From Trifolium pratense (lineage: Eukaryota; Streptophyta; Magnoliopsida; Fabales; Fabaceae), in assembly GCF_020283565.1 (NCBI RefSeq), contig NC_060060.1, positions 43,834,001 to 43,898,000 on the forward strand: 64,000 nt of DNA, in the 5' to 3' direction. Below the pieces are notes generated by a model, which did no database searches, had not been told where the DNA came from, and saw only the letters and a list, made by a program, of their open reading frames with translations. The position numbers and the translations under genes are program-made. How positions within the stretch are numbered: the first letter of the stretch is position 1; the number at the start of each line of letters is the position of its first letter. Below, piece by piece: positions 29,495 through 40,331 of this stretch.

Positions 29495-32446
29495 TGGTAA
29501 TGATTTGAAATAGTTTTAAAAGAGAAACTAATGTTATTTCTTGATGATGAAGATTTTGGTGAAAATATAGAGTTATTTTCTTTTGAATAAGTGAAAATTA
29601 AATTTTCAAGATAGTGAGAAGAGTAGGATGTTAATGAATCCTAGTGTGTGTTGTTATATGTTTGTTTATAACATGTGCTAGATGATTACTAGGAACTTGA
29701 ATTGCTATGCGTTTTATGAGTAAAAACATGAAGATCTCATAATCCTATGTTGTAATTGTGATGCATGATTTTAATTGTGCTTTCAAGTCTATAATGATGT
29801 TATATGCTTGATGTTTTGGATTTTGTGGATTAGTGAGTCGAGAAAACGAGAGTTTAGTGAGCGTAAGTTCAAAACCGTAGCAGAGCACCCAGATTTTTGG
29901 ATGTGCTCGCTAGGCGAAGAATGAACCTCGCTGAGTCTCGCTAAGTCTTGCTAAGTCCTGTGAATGTTTTTGACTTGCCTTGCCGGGAACTCGCTAGCTT
30001 TTGCTGAGCGAGGGAGCCAGACAAGAAAATTATTTCGTTGACGTCTTGTTCTGAGTTGATTGAATGTGAGTATGAATTATTGCTATGCAATGTTCATTTT
30101 TCTTGTGTTGTTTTGATTTCCTAACTTTGAGAAGTGAGGGAAGTATAGGTTACTTGAATGCTTGCATGAATTTGTGTTAGTGTTTAGGTATCGTGGGGTA
30201 GGCTTTGTCCCTTGTATGCGACATGCGTGTAAACGATGTCGATACTAGTTTCTTCTTTTGGGAAGAATATGTTTAGAGGCGATAGAACCGTTAGGTGTGA
30301 GCACCAGAAGTTCTAGTGGAAGAGTGTAGGTGGGTTTGAGATAAGTGGGGGAGAAGGTTATATCCCTCCGAGATGTTTCGAACGTGAGAAGATGAGATGA
30401 GTAGAGATGTTCTTGAAACGGAATATTCAGGAATTGGCGACGTTGTTCGAAGTGGAATGAATGGGCACAACAAGTTGTGAGAAACTACTAGAAGGGAAGT
30501 TGTCAGACCAAGTGTTTCGCCGTGGGGCGTTAGTGAGATTGGTTAAGTGAGATGAAGAGTATTCGGAATGATTGGAAATCGTGTGTTGCACTAAAAGTAT
30601 GGAGGCGTGTTTTGTGGACCAAGTTGAAGTACCTATTCGATTAGTGTGAGTCGAATATGTAGAAAAGGAAGTGATTAGGATTCTTGAGAGGATGATGATT
30701 TTGAAGTAAGTTGTCATCCAAGTAGGTCGGATGTTGTAGCGGATGCTTGAGTAAGAAGTTTTAGGTGAGTCGTGCATATGGTAGTAGGTTGAATTGGTTG
30801 AACAATTTGGAGTTCTAAGTCTAGTGTGTGAAGTGATTCTCGGAAGAGATTTGAGGAGCTTAGAGAAAGAGATGTGAAGATTAGTGAACCGTTGGTGTTA
30901 ATTAATCGAGGAAATTAAAGGAAGTAGGTTTTAAAATAGATGAGAATGGAATTGAGAAATATCATAATAGGATTGGTATGTTTGTTGAATCGTTGGAAGT
31001 AAGGATTGTATGAGTAGTCGAGTTTATTCGAAGATGGAAGTAGGATAACAATTCGAAAGATTTTGTGAGAGGCTTGCCGAAGAAAGGGTAATTGGATTTG
31101 GATAATGACCGGGCAATTAGTGTCGCATGTTGAACGAGATCGTAGATTCTTGGAGGTTGAGATGAAGCTAAGTGAGTAGTAACGTTTTAGAATGATTAGA
31201 AATAAGAAAGTTAGCCGTTGAAGAACGTGTTGAGAAGGAGTATATGAGGTCATGTTGGAAGTGACTTGTGTTAAGTGAGAATTTGCGAAAAGGATTATCG
31301 CACATGTGAGTAGATGTCGTGTTTTAGCACTTATAGTAAGGAGTTGAAGGCGATGCCTAAGGTAAGTGTCGGAGAGCATTTTGTGGTGCCCAAAAGATAA
31401 GAGTGAGTAAGTATTTGCTAAGGAATTTGGATTCATGGAATGGAAGAGTCGGTAGAGACTAGTTTTGTTAGATGCATCGTGGATGTTGACGTAGTATGGT
31501 CACAATCGGTGACAATGAAGTAAAAGATTTTAAATTGTTTCATCATGGATGATGGGACGGTAGTGATTTGGTGAATAAGAAACCGATGAGTGAATAAACG
31601 GAGAAGATTATGCTTGTTGCAATGCAAGATGATGAGGAACATTGATAAATGGATTATGGGCAAATTGAAGATGTCGTTTGGAATCAACGAGATAGAGGTT
31701 ATGATTGTTTGGAGAACCAATTTTAGGCGGTAGCCTAATTTTGAAGTAGCAAATTACTAAAAGATTAAGAAGTGGTATTGGAAATTGTTTGTGTTAAGGA
31801 ATGCAAAGGTTGGTTAAGAGATTACTTGGGAGTAGAATAGTCGTAACGAGATTCGACTCAATGATTGGAGATATGTTAGAAAAGGAATTTGACGGTTAGA
31901 GACGGTAGTTTTTAGCATGTGTCGAGGAAGATTTGAGAATGTGGGTCATCAAGTGATCGTTGGAATTGAATTATCGAGTGATATGTTTGGAATGAGATAC
32001 GATATGAATACGTGATGTAACACGGTTAAGTGATCCATGAAGGAATCAGAGACTTATAGGATTTGTGGAGTTATGGAGTATTCCACGGGAGTATCTTTTC
32101 GGAGTGTGTTCGATTAGTTGTACTTGTTGTGGGTAGCGTTATGTGTACCGTAGAATGTGAGTCTGTAGATGTTTCGTGCGAAGTTGACGTTTTAGCGGTT
32201 TGATAAGAATGGTTTATGCCGATATCATGATTGTTGACTATCTATCGACAAATTGAGGAACTGGCCGTCCTTGATCTCTTGTTGATAAATGGACAAAAAT
32301 TGTGTTGGATGGGATAAACTAATTTTGTCAAACTTGGTAATGAGTAGTGTTTGAACGTTTCGTTGGAGGGTCGGATACAGGAGTTATCCGGAGTTGTTTT
32401 AGTAGCGTAATTTTCGAGGGCGAAAATCTTTTAAGTGGGGGAGAGT

Positions 32447-33113
32447 TGTAACGACCCAATTTTCATATTATTATTTTTATGTGTTAAAATATTTTATTTA
32501 ACGTGGCATTTTAATTAAGTTAATAACTTGAGTTAATTATCGAGAGTTTTAGTTAACGCGCGAGTTAGTGAGAGTTAACGCGGGTTGGGCCAAGTTAGTG
32601 GGCTTGAGGCCCAATGGGCCTTGTCTCATGAGAAGGGGGCGCTATATGAAGCCCATTGAGAGAGAATGAGTTCATTTTTCATGTTCTTGTGAAAGAAGAG
32701 AGAAGGGAGAGCAAGAGGAGAGCTAGGGCAAGAGCTTGGAGGAGGGATTCGAGGAGCAATCGTGGAGCTTTCGTCGATCCAAGGTAAGAGAGTAGATTTC
32801 ATATTCGTGGGTGACTCGAGGAAGGGGAGAATGTCGATTTCTCCTCACCCGAACTTCCTCCACCCCATTTTCGTTTTAGTTTGAATGGATTTTCTTAATG
32901 GAAATCGATTCTATGGTTCATAACATGTTTAACATGCTTTTATCATGATGTATGAACGAATTTATTGGATAAAATGAAGTTTATGGATGATTAAACTCAA
33001 GAACTTTGTGTTCTTGAGTGTTTTGAGTAAAAGTGTTCAATCTTTACTTTTTCGATGTTTATGATGTAGATCTATGAAATGAACCGTCCTTTTGTGTTTA
33101 CACATGTTTGTTA
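32447..33113 (+). repeat. Element A 3' LTR, left part
   Basis: These are the first 667 bp of the 3' LTR, from TGTAACGACCC to the TGTTA at 33109-33113 where the Sirevirus inserted. It continues at 50405. It includes the second copy of the promoter motifs, at about 32586-32655. Confidence 0.93.
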
Positions 33114-34262
33114 TGTTGGAACAAAATTGATTTAAAAATGTTTGCCCCTAAATCTATAAAGGTTTTGATGATAACAAAGTATTAATTAACAAATTGGAAG
33201 GACTAAAAATTTATTTTAAGTGCGCAGATATAAGCATCATTTAAGTCCTGAGTGGAGTTCAGAGGATATGAATTCAGAAGTTCACAAGCGCTCAGAAGAT
33301 GTTGGACTTCAGAAGTTACAACCTTCAGAGGATGAAGTCTTCAGAACTTTCTGTCTGTCTACAAACTTCATCTACCTCTGAAGATCTCTTTGTAAGCTGT
33401 AAAGATTCTCTTTTCCAGTCAACTCTTCTACCAATGAAGAAAAGGACCTTTCAAGCCTGATCAGTTCAGCTACCTCTGTTTTGTCTGTCCTGTCTTGAGA
33501 ACGTGGGTCTTCAGTTTTGTTAGCTGAATAAGGAAAGTCTTCTCTGCAGTAGTCAAAGTAACTGAAACTCTTTCTTAGTTTTGGATACAACCAACTGCAT
33601 CAAGACAGACTGCTTGAAGACAAAAGGTTATCAACTCCAACGGTTCTTTTTGCAACGACTCTTTTCTAGTGGTATATATACTAGAAGATTCAGCTACAAC
33701 AATATATAATTTTATCAAGATTTGAACGTGCGCTGAACAAACTCTGAACTCTGTGATATACAAGCTCTGAACCTCTGTCAAGTGTTTTTGCACTTTAGCC
33801 AAATACTCTGTACCACTTTGTATTTGCTCACTTTAGGTTCATCTAAGAGCATTTGTATATTTTTATATACTTTATTATTTACTTGAGGAAACTTAAGCTT
33901 GTGTGCTTAAGTGTGAAACTTAAGCTTGTGTGCTTAAGTGTGAAACTTAAGCTTGTGTGCTTGAGTGTGAAGTCTTAAGCTTGTGTGCTTGAGCATAGTT
34001 GAGAAGTCTCTTGCTTGTGTGCTTGAGCAGGTGTAATCTTGTGTGATTATAGTGAACTCCCTTGGAAGTGCAAGGGGACTGGACTACTCTCGTTTTGTGA
34101 GAGGAACCAGTATAAATTGTTTGTGTGATCTCTCTCTCCCTTTATCTTGTTATTTATTGTGTTACTTTTCCGCTGCTAACGTAGTTGAGTTAAGAACTTG
34201 AAAAAGTTTTAACTTAGCTAAAACACAATTCAACCCCCCCTTCTTGTGTTTTCACACCTTCA
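33114..34262 (+). repeat. Sirevirus 5' LTR, 1149 bp
   Basis: The LTR begins TGTTGGAACAAAATTG and ends GTTTTCACACCTTCA. It has a TATATATA box near 33671 and many TCAGAAG/CTCTGAA phrases. The CTTAAGC hairpin repeats lie near 33892-34029. Confidence 0.93.
33892..34029 (+). repeat. 27-bp repeats each forming a CTTAAGC/GCTTAAG hairpin
   Basis: Units CTTAAGC-TTGTGT-GCTTAAG lie at 33892-33911 and 33919-33938. At 33946-33965 and 33974-33993 the right arm is GCTTGAG, which still pairs through a G-U wobble. A fifth, reduced unit ends near 34029. The other LTR has the same array at about 50029-50166. The old solo LTR near 6085-6125 keeps degraded relatives. Confidence 0.8.
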
Positions 34263-34264
34263 AT

Positions 34265-34276
34265 TGGCATCAGAGC
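34265..34276 (+). other. Sirevirus primer binding site (tRNA-Met type)
   Basis: TGGCATCAGAGC starts three bases after the LTR. It differs by one base from the usual initiator tRNA-Met complement TGGTATCAGAGC. Confidence 0.85.
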
Positions 34277-34332
34277 ACCTGGTCTGTTACTTTCACTTAA
34301 CAGTGAGACAGTAAAGATCTTGTGAGAACACT

Positions 34333-36720
34333 ATGTCTGGAGGAGATGATAGTAGCACTAGAACTGGTGAGGCCAGTGGTGCTGGTGGTGGTCCTAGAAA
34401 TGCTTTTGGTTTTGACTACTTAAGTAATGAATCACATGAACATAGTGGCAACAGAAAAGCTCCTATATTCAATGGTGATGCTTCATTATTTGAATGGTGG
34501 AAAGAGAGACTATATAGCAATATTACTGCTATTGATCATGAGTTGTGGGATTTGGTTGAGTTGGGAGTAACTTTTGAAAACTTAAATGAACATGGAAGGT
34601 TGTCCATTGAGCATAGAAAGTTACTCACACCAGCTAACCTAAAAACCTACACTAAGCATCATAGAGTAAAGGACATTGTTGTTGGTGCTATTAGACATGA
34701 AGATTATGTCAGAATAGAGGACAAGTCTACTGCTAAATCCATCTTTGATTCTATGTGTGCTACCTATGATGGTAATGAAAAGGTTCAAGAGGCTAAAGCT
34801 AGTCTTTTGATAAGGCAATATGAACTATTCACTATGCAACAAGATGAAAACATTGAGACTATGTTTACAAGGTTTCAAATCCTTGTATCTGGTCTTAAAG
34901 CTCTTAAGAGAAGTTATTCAACCTATGATCATGTTCAGAAGATTCTGAGAAGTCTTCCTATTGCTTGGAGACCTAAGGTCACTGCAATAGAGGAAGCTCA
35001 AAATCTCAAGACTCTGAGTCTTGAAGCTCTGATAAGCAATCTCAGAAGCCATGAGATGGTTCTGGATGCTGACTCAGAAACTAAGAAGAAGTCTAAGTCA
35101 GTGGCTTTACAGTCAACTAAGACTACTTCTAAGGCTCTTAAGACTCAGCTTCTTGATATTGAAGAAGAATCTTCTGCTGATGGTCAAGAGGATGAGATGA
35201 ATGAGGATGAGTTTGCTTTATTCACCAAGTTTCAGCAATGGAACAGATTTAACAAAAGAAACTTCAGAGGAAACAGCTCCAGAAATTTTGTCAGCAAAAA
35301 GGATGATCAGAAGAACTGCTTCAACTGTAAGAAGCCAGGACACTTTATTGCTGATTGTCCAGAAATGTCTGCTAAAGACAAAAGCAAACGATACAGCTCA
35401 AAGAAGCAACAATTCAAAAGCAAATTGAGAAAGAGTCTGATGGCTACTTTTGAAGAGCTATCATCTGAGGAAGAAGTTGAGGAAGAAGAAGAAGCAAATC
35501 TAGCCCTGATGGCTTCAACTGACTCAGATGTAGACTCAGACGATGAATCAGAATCAGATTCAGAAGTAACTGATGAGGTATTTTCTGACTGTTCTAAATC
35601 TCAACTTATAACTGCACTTAACAAGGTCATTGAGAAACATCTCAGAGTGTTAAGTAAACAAAAAGTTTTACAAGAAAACCTTAACACTCTGACTGAACAA
35701 GCAGAACATTTTCAAGGTCTATATCAAGAAACTCTGAATAGAGTAAATGATCTTGAAAAGGGTTGTGCTGTGTGTCACAAACCTACTGATGAGCAAGAAA
35801 TGGCTCTTCAACAGTTTGTGCATCTCAACCTTGGTAAGAGCAAAGCTGCTAATCTTGTTTATAATGTCATGAGACATAGAGGAGAGGGAGTTGGCTATGA
35901 ATATGGTAGAACATATTCAAAGCTAAAGACCTATCCCAAAAAGGTTGGAAAATCTTGGGTTTACTATGTTGTACCTCAGAGTGAGGAAGGAAAGAAATTT
36001 GGTACTCTGGAAGATGAGGACAATAATCTGAGAGATTTGGGAAATGACAACTCAGAGGAACCAAGTTCCTCAGGATCTGGGAAGAAAAGCTCAGAAGATA
36101 AAAGCTATTCAGAACTTGACAGTATTAGTTCAGATGTTCTGAAAGTTTCAAAATCTGAGGCTTCAACTTCTGGAACCAGAGGAATTCTAGTTCATGAGAA
36201 AAGTCAACCTAAAGGCTCAGAAGTTTTTAAAAGAAAGTCAAACCTCAAACCTCAGAGGCAACATAGGACTAAGGTTATTTATGATTCTAGAGTCAGTAAA
36301 TATAACCAGTCAAATCAATGGACTGGTGATAAATACAAACTCTGGGAGCATAAACAATCCAAGTCCTGGAATAATAACAGAACTCAAACTAAGAAACATT
36401 TTCAAAAGAGTTATTATTTCAAACCAAAATCTTTCTCTCACACTCAACAACACAGTAAACATTTGTGGACTAACAAGCGTGGACCCAGAAGATGGGTACC
36501 AAAAGCTGAAATTATGTATCATTCAGATTTACCAACTAGGAAAGGATATGTCCTACCTAGAGTATGGAAACAAGTCCTATGCAAAGGAAGAAGGGCTTAT
36601 GTCCTTGACCAATGGCTGACAAGTTCTCAAGTTAACAATCAGAACTTGATAAATGAAGAGGAAGAATATTGGGATGACTTTATCATTAACTGTGATAAAG
36701 AGTTCCACCATAGTGATTAA
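34333..36720 (+). CDS. Sirevirus Gag, 795 aa
   Basis: Gag begins [15 protein letters not shown] and carries the copia-type Gag core ([18 protein letters not shown] and following, about residues 45-250). A CCHC zinc knuckle [14 protein letters not shown] starts near residue 329. An acidic region ([17 protein letters not shown]) and a coiled-coil-like segment follow. Gag forms the virus-like particle and binds the element RNA. At 795 residues it is longer than typical copia Gag, with a Ser/Lys/Asn/Gln-rich C-terminal extension. The frame stops with TAA at 36718-36720, while pol lies in the -1 frame relative to gag. Confidence 0.9.
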   Translation: MSGGDDSSTRTGEASGAGGGPRNAFGFDYLSNESHEHSGNRKAPIFNGDASLFEWWKERLYSNITAIDHELWDLVELGVTFENLNEHGRLSIEHRKLLTPANLKTYTKHHRVKDIVVGAIRHEDYVRIEDKSTAKSIFDSMCATYDGNEKVQEAKASLLIRQYELFTMQQDENIETMFTRFQILVSGLKALKRSYSTYDHVQKILRSLPIAWRPKVTAIEEAQNLKTLSLEALISNLRSHEMVLDADSETKKKSKSVALQSTKTTSKALKTQLLDIEEESSADGQEDEMNEDEFALFTKFQQWNRFNKRNFRGNSSRNFVSKKDDQKNCFNCKKPGHFIADCPEMSAKDKSKRYSSKKQQFKSKLRKSLMATFEELSSEEEVEEEEEANLALMASTDSDVDSDDESESDSEVTDEVFSDCSKSQLITALNKVIEKHLRVLSKQKVLQENLNTLTEQAEHFQGLYQETLNRVNDLEKGCAVCHKPTDEQEMALQQFVHLNLGKSKAANLVYNVMRHRGEGVGYEYGRTYSKLKTYPKKVGKSWVYYVVPQSEEGKKFGTLEDEDNNLRDLGNDNSEEPSSSGSGKKSSEDKSYSELDSISSDVLKVSKSEASTSGTRGILVHEKSQPKGSEVFKRKSNLKPQRQHRTKVIYDSRVSKYNQSNQWTGDKYKLWEHKQSKSWNNNRTQTKKHFQKSYYFKPKSFSHTQQHSKHLWTNKRGPRRWVPKAEIMYHSDLPTRKGYVLPRVWKQVLCKGRRAYVLDQWLTSSQVNNQNLINEEEEYWDDFIINCDKEFHHSD

Positions 36721-36758
36721 AGTTGTTTCTCATACAGCCTATCACTCAAAGAAGTATC

Positions 36759-39700
36759 ATGAATCATTCATGGTATCTGGATAGTGGGTGTTCAAGGCAC
36801 ATGACTGGTGACAAGCAACTGTTTTCCAAGCTAACCATGAAAGAAGGAGGTTCTGTTGGCTTTGGAGGAAATCAGAAAGGAAAGATAATAGGTACAGGTA
36901 CAGTAGGTAATTCTTCCCTATCTATTAATGATGTTTGGTTAGTTGATGGACTTAAACATAATCTATTGAGCATAAGTCAATTTTGCGACAATGGTTATGT
37001 AGTCATTTTTAATAAGGAATCATGTACTGTAACTAAACAATCTGATAATTCCGTTATCTTCAAAGGTCTGAGAAAGAACAATGTTTATAAAATTAATCTT
37101 TCTGACTTGAATGAACAAAAAGTGATGTGTCTTTTGACCTTGAGTGAAGAAAAATGGATCTGGCATAAGAGGTTGGGCCATGCTAACTGGAGGTTAATCT
37201 CCAAGCTTAGCAAGCTTGACCTTGTCAGAGGTTTACCTAAAATCAAATATCACTCAAACACACTTTGTGGTTCATGTCAAAAAGGAAAGATTACAAAATC
37301 ATCTTTTAAACCTAAGAACATTGTCTCTACCTCAAGACCATTGGAACTTCTTCACATTGATCTCTTTGGGCCAGTTCAAACTGCCTCTATCAATGGAAAG
37401 AAGTATGGATTAGTAATTGTTGATGATTACAGTAGATGGACTTGGGTAAAATTCCTAAGAACAAAAGATGAAGCTTATGATGAGTTTAGCATCTTCTGCA
37501 AACAAATTCAAAATGAAAAAGGCTACTCTATTTTAAAAGTTAGAAGTGATCATGGTGGAGAATTTGAAAATGAACCTTTTGAAAACTTTTGTGAAAAATA
37601 TGGCATTCTGCATGAATTCTCTTCTCCTAGAACTCCTCAACAAAATGGGGTTGTAGAAAGGAAGAATAGAACTCTGCAAGAAATGGCCAGAACCATGATG
37701 CATGAAACAAATGTAGCAAAGTTTTTATGGGCAGAAGCTGTAAACACAGCATGTTATGTTCAAAATAGAATCTATATCAGATCTAAGTTGAACAAGACTG
37801 CTTATGAATTGTTCAAAGGAAGAAAACCTGATATTTCTTATTTTCATCAGTTTGGATGTACATGTTATATCTTAAACAACAAAGTCCATCTAAAGAAATT
37901 TGATGCTAGAGGTTATAAGGGTATCTTTATAGGATACTCTGAACGCTCAAAAGCATACAGACTGTATATTTCTGAAACACATACTGTGGAAGAAACTATG
38001 CATGTCAAATTTGATGACAAAGAGCCTGACCAAGTGTCAGAGCTTGTGGAAGGTTTGTCTAGATTTCAGGTATCAGAGGATCAATATTCAGATATTCCAA
38101 ACTACTCAGAACATCCATTCTCTGAAGTACCTCTGAACACAATAGTTCCTACAGACTCTGAACAACCAAGAACTGAAGCATCTACTGAACCTGATGCTGA
38201 TGAGTCTGAAGATGATGAGCCCCCAAGAAATACATTCAAATACAAGTCATCACATCCAGAGGAACTGATCTTAGGCAACAAGGATAGTCCAAGAAAGACA
38301 AGATCTCAACTAAGAAATGAGGAATCATTAGTGGGTCTTATCTCAATGATGGAACCTTCAAAGATTGATGAAGCTCTGAAGGATGATGCTTGGATTGTAG
38401 CAATGCAAGAAGAGCTGAATCAATTCCAAAGGAATGATGTGTGGACTCTAGTGCCTAAGCCTTCTCACAAGAACATTATTGGAACAAAATGGGTATTCAG
38501 AAACAAGCTGAATGAACAAGGTGAAGTGGTAAGGAACAAGGCTAGATTGGTTGCACAAGGTTATAGTCAACAAGAGGGGATTGACTATACTGAAACCTTT
38601 GCACCAGTTGCTAGACTTGAAGCAATCAGGTTACTTCTATCTTATGCTGTTAATCATGGAATAACCTTATATCAGATGGATGTTAAAAGTGCCTTCTTAA
38701 ATGGTTTTATTTCTGAAGAAGTGTATGTTAAGCAACCTCCTGGTTTTGAAGATATCTCAAACCCAGAACATGTTTTCAAACTGAAGAAATCACTGTATGG
38801 TCTGAAACAAGCTCCCAGAGCTTGGTATGATAGACTCAGTAATTTCCTTCTTGAAAAGGGTTTTGAGAAAGGAAAGGTTGATTGCACACTCTTTAGAAAA
38901 ACAACCAAAGAAGACATTTTAATTATTCAAATTTATGTTGATGATATTATTTTTGGTTCAACTAATGCTGCTTTGTGCAAGAATTTTTCTAAGATAATGC
39001 AGGATGAATTTGAAATGAGCATGATGGGAGAGTTGAAGTTCTTTCTTGGAATTCAAATCAATCAGAAGAAGGAAGGAACTTATGTTCATCAATCAAAATA
39101 CACTAAAGAACTTCTGAAGAAATTCAATCTAGATGACTGCAAGATAATGAATACTCCTATGCATCCAACTACCAACATGGGCAAGTCAGATGATGAAGGA
39201 AAGGTAGATCAAAAGGTCTACAGAGGTATGATTGGTTCCTTACTCTATCTGACAGCCTCTAGACCAGATATTTTATTCAGTGTTTGCTTATGTGCAAGAT
39301 TCCAGTCAGATCCCAGAGAATCTCATCTTACTGCTGTAAAGAGAATCTTTAGGTATCTGAAAGGAACAACTAATCTTGGACTTCTCTATAAGAAATCCAA
39401 TGATTATGTGCTAAATGGATTCTGTGATGCTGACTATGCTGGAGATAAAATTGAAAGAAAATCCACAAGTGGCAATTGTCAATTTGTTGGTGAAAACCTT
39501 ATCTCCTGGGCTAGTAAGAGACAAACTACTATAGCTTTGTCTACAGCAGAAGCAGAATACATTTCAGCAGCTAAGTGTTGCACACAACTACTCTGGCTAA
39601 AATATCAGTTAGAAGATTATCAGGTAAGCAGTAACAATATTCCTTTATATTGTGATAATACTGCAGCCATTCATTTATCTAAAAATCCTATCCTACACTC

Positions 39701-39881
39701 TAGAGCCAAACATATTGAAATTAAACACCATTTTATCAGAGATTATGTTCAGAGAGGCATTATAGATATTAAGTTTGTTGATACTGAAAATCAATGGGCT
39801 GATATTTTTACTAAAGCTTTATCTGTTGAAAGATTTGATTTTATAAAGAAACATCTGAACATGTCTTCAATCTCTGAATGA
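36759..39881 (+). CDS. Sirevirus Pol: protease, integrase, RT, RNase H
   Basis: The first ATG in frame is at 36759 ([17 protein letters not shown]); the frame is open from 36717. Protease active site [10 protein letters not shown] is near residue 9. The integrase zinc-binding HKRLGH...CGSC leads to the catalytic triad D201, D264 (RSDHGGEF), E300 ([10 protein letters not shown]), with 35 residues between the last two. RT has [11 protein letters not shown] and the YVDD box at residues 726-729. RNase H has [19 protein letters not shown] and LYCDNTAA. This order is diagnostic of Ty1/copia. All motifs are intact in 1040 residues. How Pol is expressed is unclear: gag ends only four bases into the open pol frame, leaving almost no overlap for a classical -1 shift. 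Confidence 0.93.
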   Translation: MNHSWYLDSGCSRHMTGDKQLFSKLTMKEGGSVGFGGNQKGKIIGTGTVGNSSLSINDVWLVDGLKHNLLSISQFCDNGYVVIFNKESCTVTKQSDNSVIFKGLRKNNVYKINLSDLNEQKVMCLLTLSEEKWIWHKRLGHANWRLISKLSKLDLVRGLPKIKYHSNTLCGSCQKGKITKSSFKPKNIVSTSRPLELLHIDLFGPVQTASINGKKYGLVIVDDYSRWTWVKFLRTKDEAYDEFSIFCKQIQNEKGYSILKVRSDHGGEFENEPFENFCEKYGILHEFSSPRTPQQNGVVERKNRTLQEMARTMMHETNVAKFLWAEAVNTACYVQNRIYIRSKLNKTAYELFKGRKPDISYFHQFGCTCYILNNKVHLKKFDARGYKGIFIGYSERSKAYRLYISETHTVEETMHVKFDDKEPDQVSELVEGLSRFQVSEDQYSDIPNYSEHPFSEVPLNTIVPTDSEQPRTEASTEPDADESEDDEPPRNTFKYKSSHPEELILGNKDSPRKTRSQLRNEESLVGLISMMEPSKIDEALKDDAWIVAMQEELNQFQRNDVWTLVPKPSHKNIIGTKWVFRNKLNEQGEVVRNKARLVAQGYSQQEGIDYTETFAPVARLEAIRLLLSYAVNHGITLYQMDVKSAFLNGFISEEVYVKQPPGFEDISNPEHVFKLKKSLYGLKQAPRAWYDRLSNFLLEKGFEKGKVDCTLFRKTTKEDILIIQIYVDDIIFGSTNAALCKNFSKIMQDEFEMSMMGELKFFLGIQINQKKEGTYVHQSKYTKELLKKFNLDDCKIMNTPMHPTTNMGKSDDEGKVDQKVYRGMIGSLLYLTASRPDILFSVCLCARFQSDPRESHLTAVKRIFRYLKGTTNLGLLYKKSNDYVLNGFCDADYAGDKIERKSTSGNCQFVGENLISWASKRQTTIALSTAEAEYISAAKCCTQLLWLKYQLEDYQVSSNNIPLYCDNTAAIHLSKNPILHSRAKHIEIKHHFIRDYVQRGIIDIKFVDTENQWADIFTKALSVERFDFIKKHLNMSSISE

Positions 39882-40331
39882 AAATTTTTTTTGGCAATTA
39901 AAGTGTAAGAGGTTATGTATATCAGAACTTATGATTCAGAACATCTGAAACACAAGCTCTGAAGTACTTAACTCTGATAGAGAATTTTAAATAACTCAGA
40001 GGCTCTGATTATTTTAGTGGGAAACGTTTAGTATTCACTGCTGAACAGTTGTCCATTAAAATAGCAGTTACCGAGTAAATTTCTGCACGTGGTCTACGTG
40101 TGTCAGGTAGTGGGTGGTTAATGATGATTTTTGGTATTCAACTTTCTGTCAATTAGCGTAACTTCCCATATTTGCTATTTTCGTGTTAACTGTACTCATT
40201 TAAATAAACTTACACAATACACTTGCACACTATTCACTTTCACAACCTACACTTTCATATTCTCTCTAAACCTCCAACAAATTTTCTTTCTCTCTCGTTA
40301 GTCTTTCCAAACCTTACCCTAATCTCCAACA

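Larger units (their letters stand above)
29033..32446 (+). other. Element A interior: no credible gene
   Basis: A CAG-like acceptor TTCGTTTAG|G at 29189 is followed by an ATG (29195). That ATG opens only a short frame starting MSDVNWINRSIVLLSNG, perhaps a Gag remnant by analogy with element C. The rest has no open frame of protein-family character on the plus strand, and the minus-strand frames at 30291-31720 are compositional shadows. Tandem CTCGCT/GCTAAG-rich text lies at 29909-30013. The 3' end has a chromovirus pol-end-like block and a polypurine tract at 32433-32445. It resembles a large retrotransposon derivative without coding capacity. Confidence 0.7.

Noticed and set aside
30291..31720. 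Ser/His/Thr-rich minus-strand frames in element A's interior
   Set aside because: Compositional frames in AG-rich sequence, without recognisable domains. They overlap one another in different frames.
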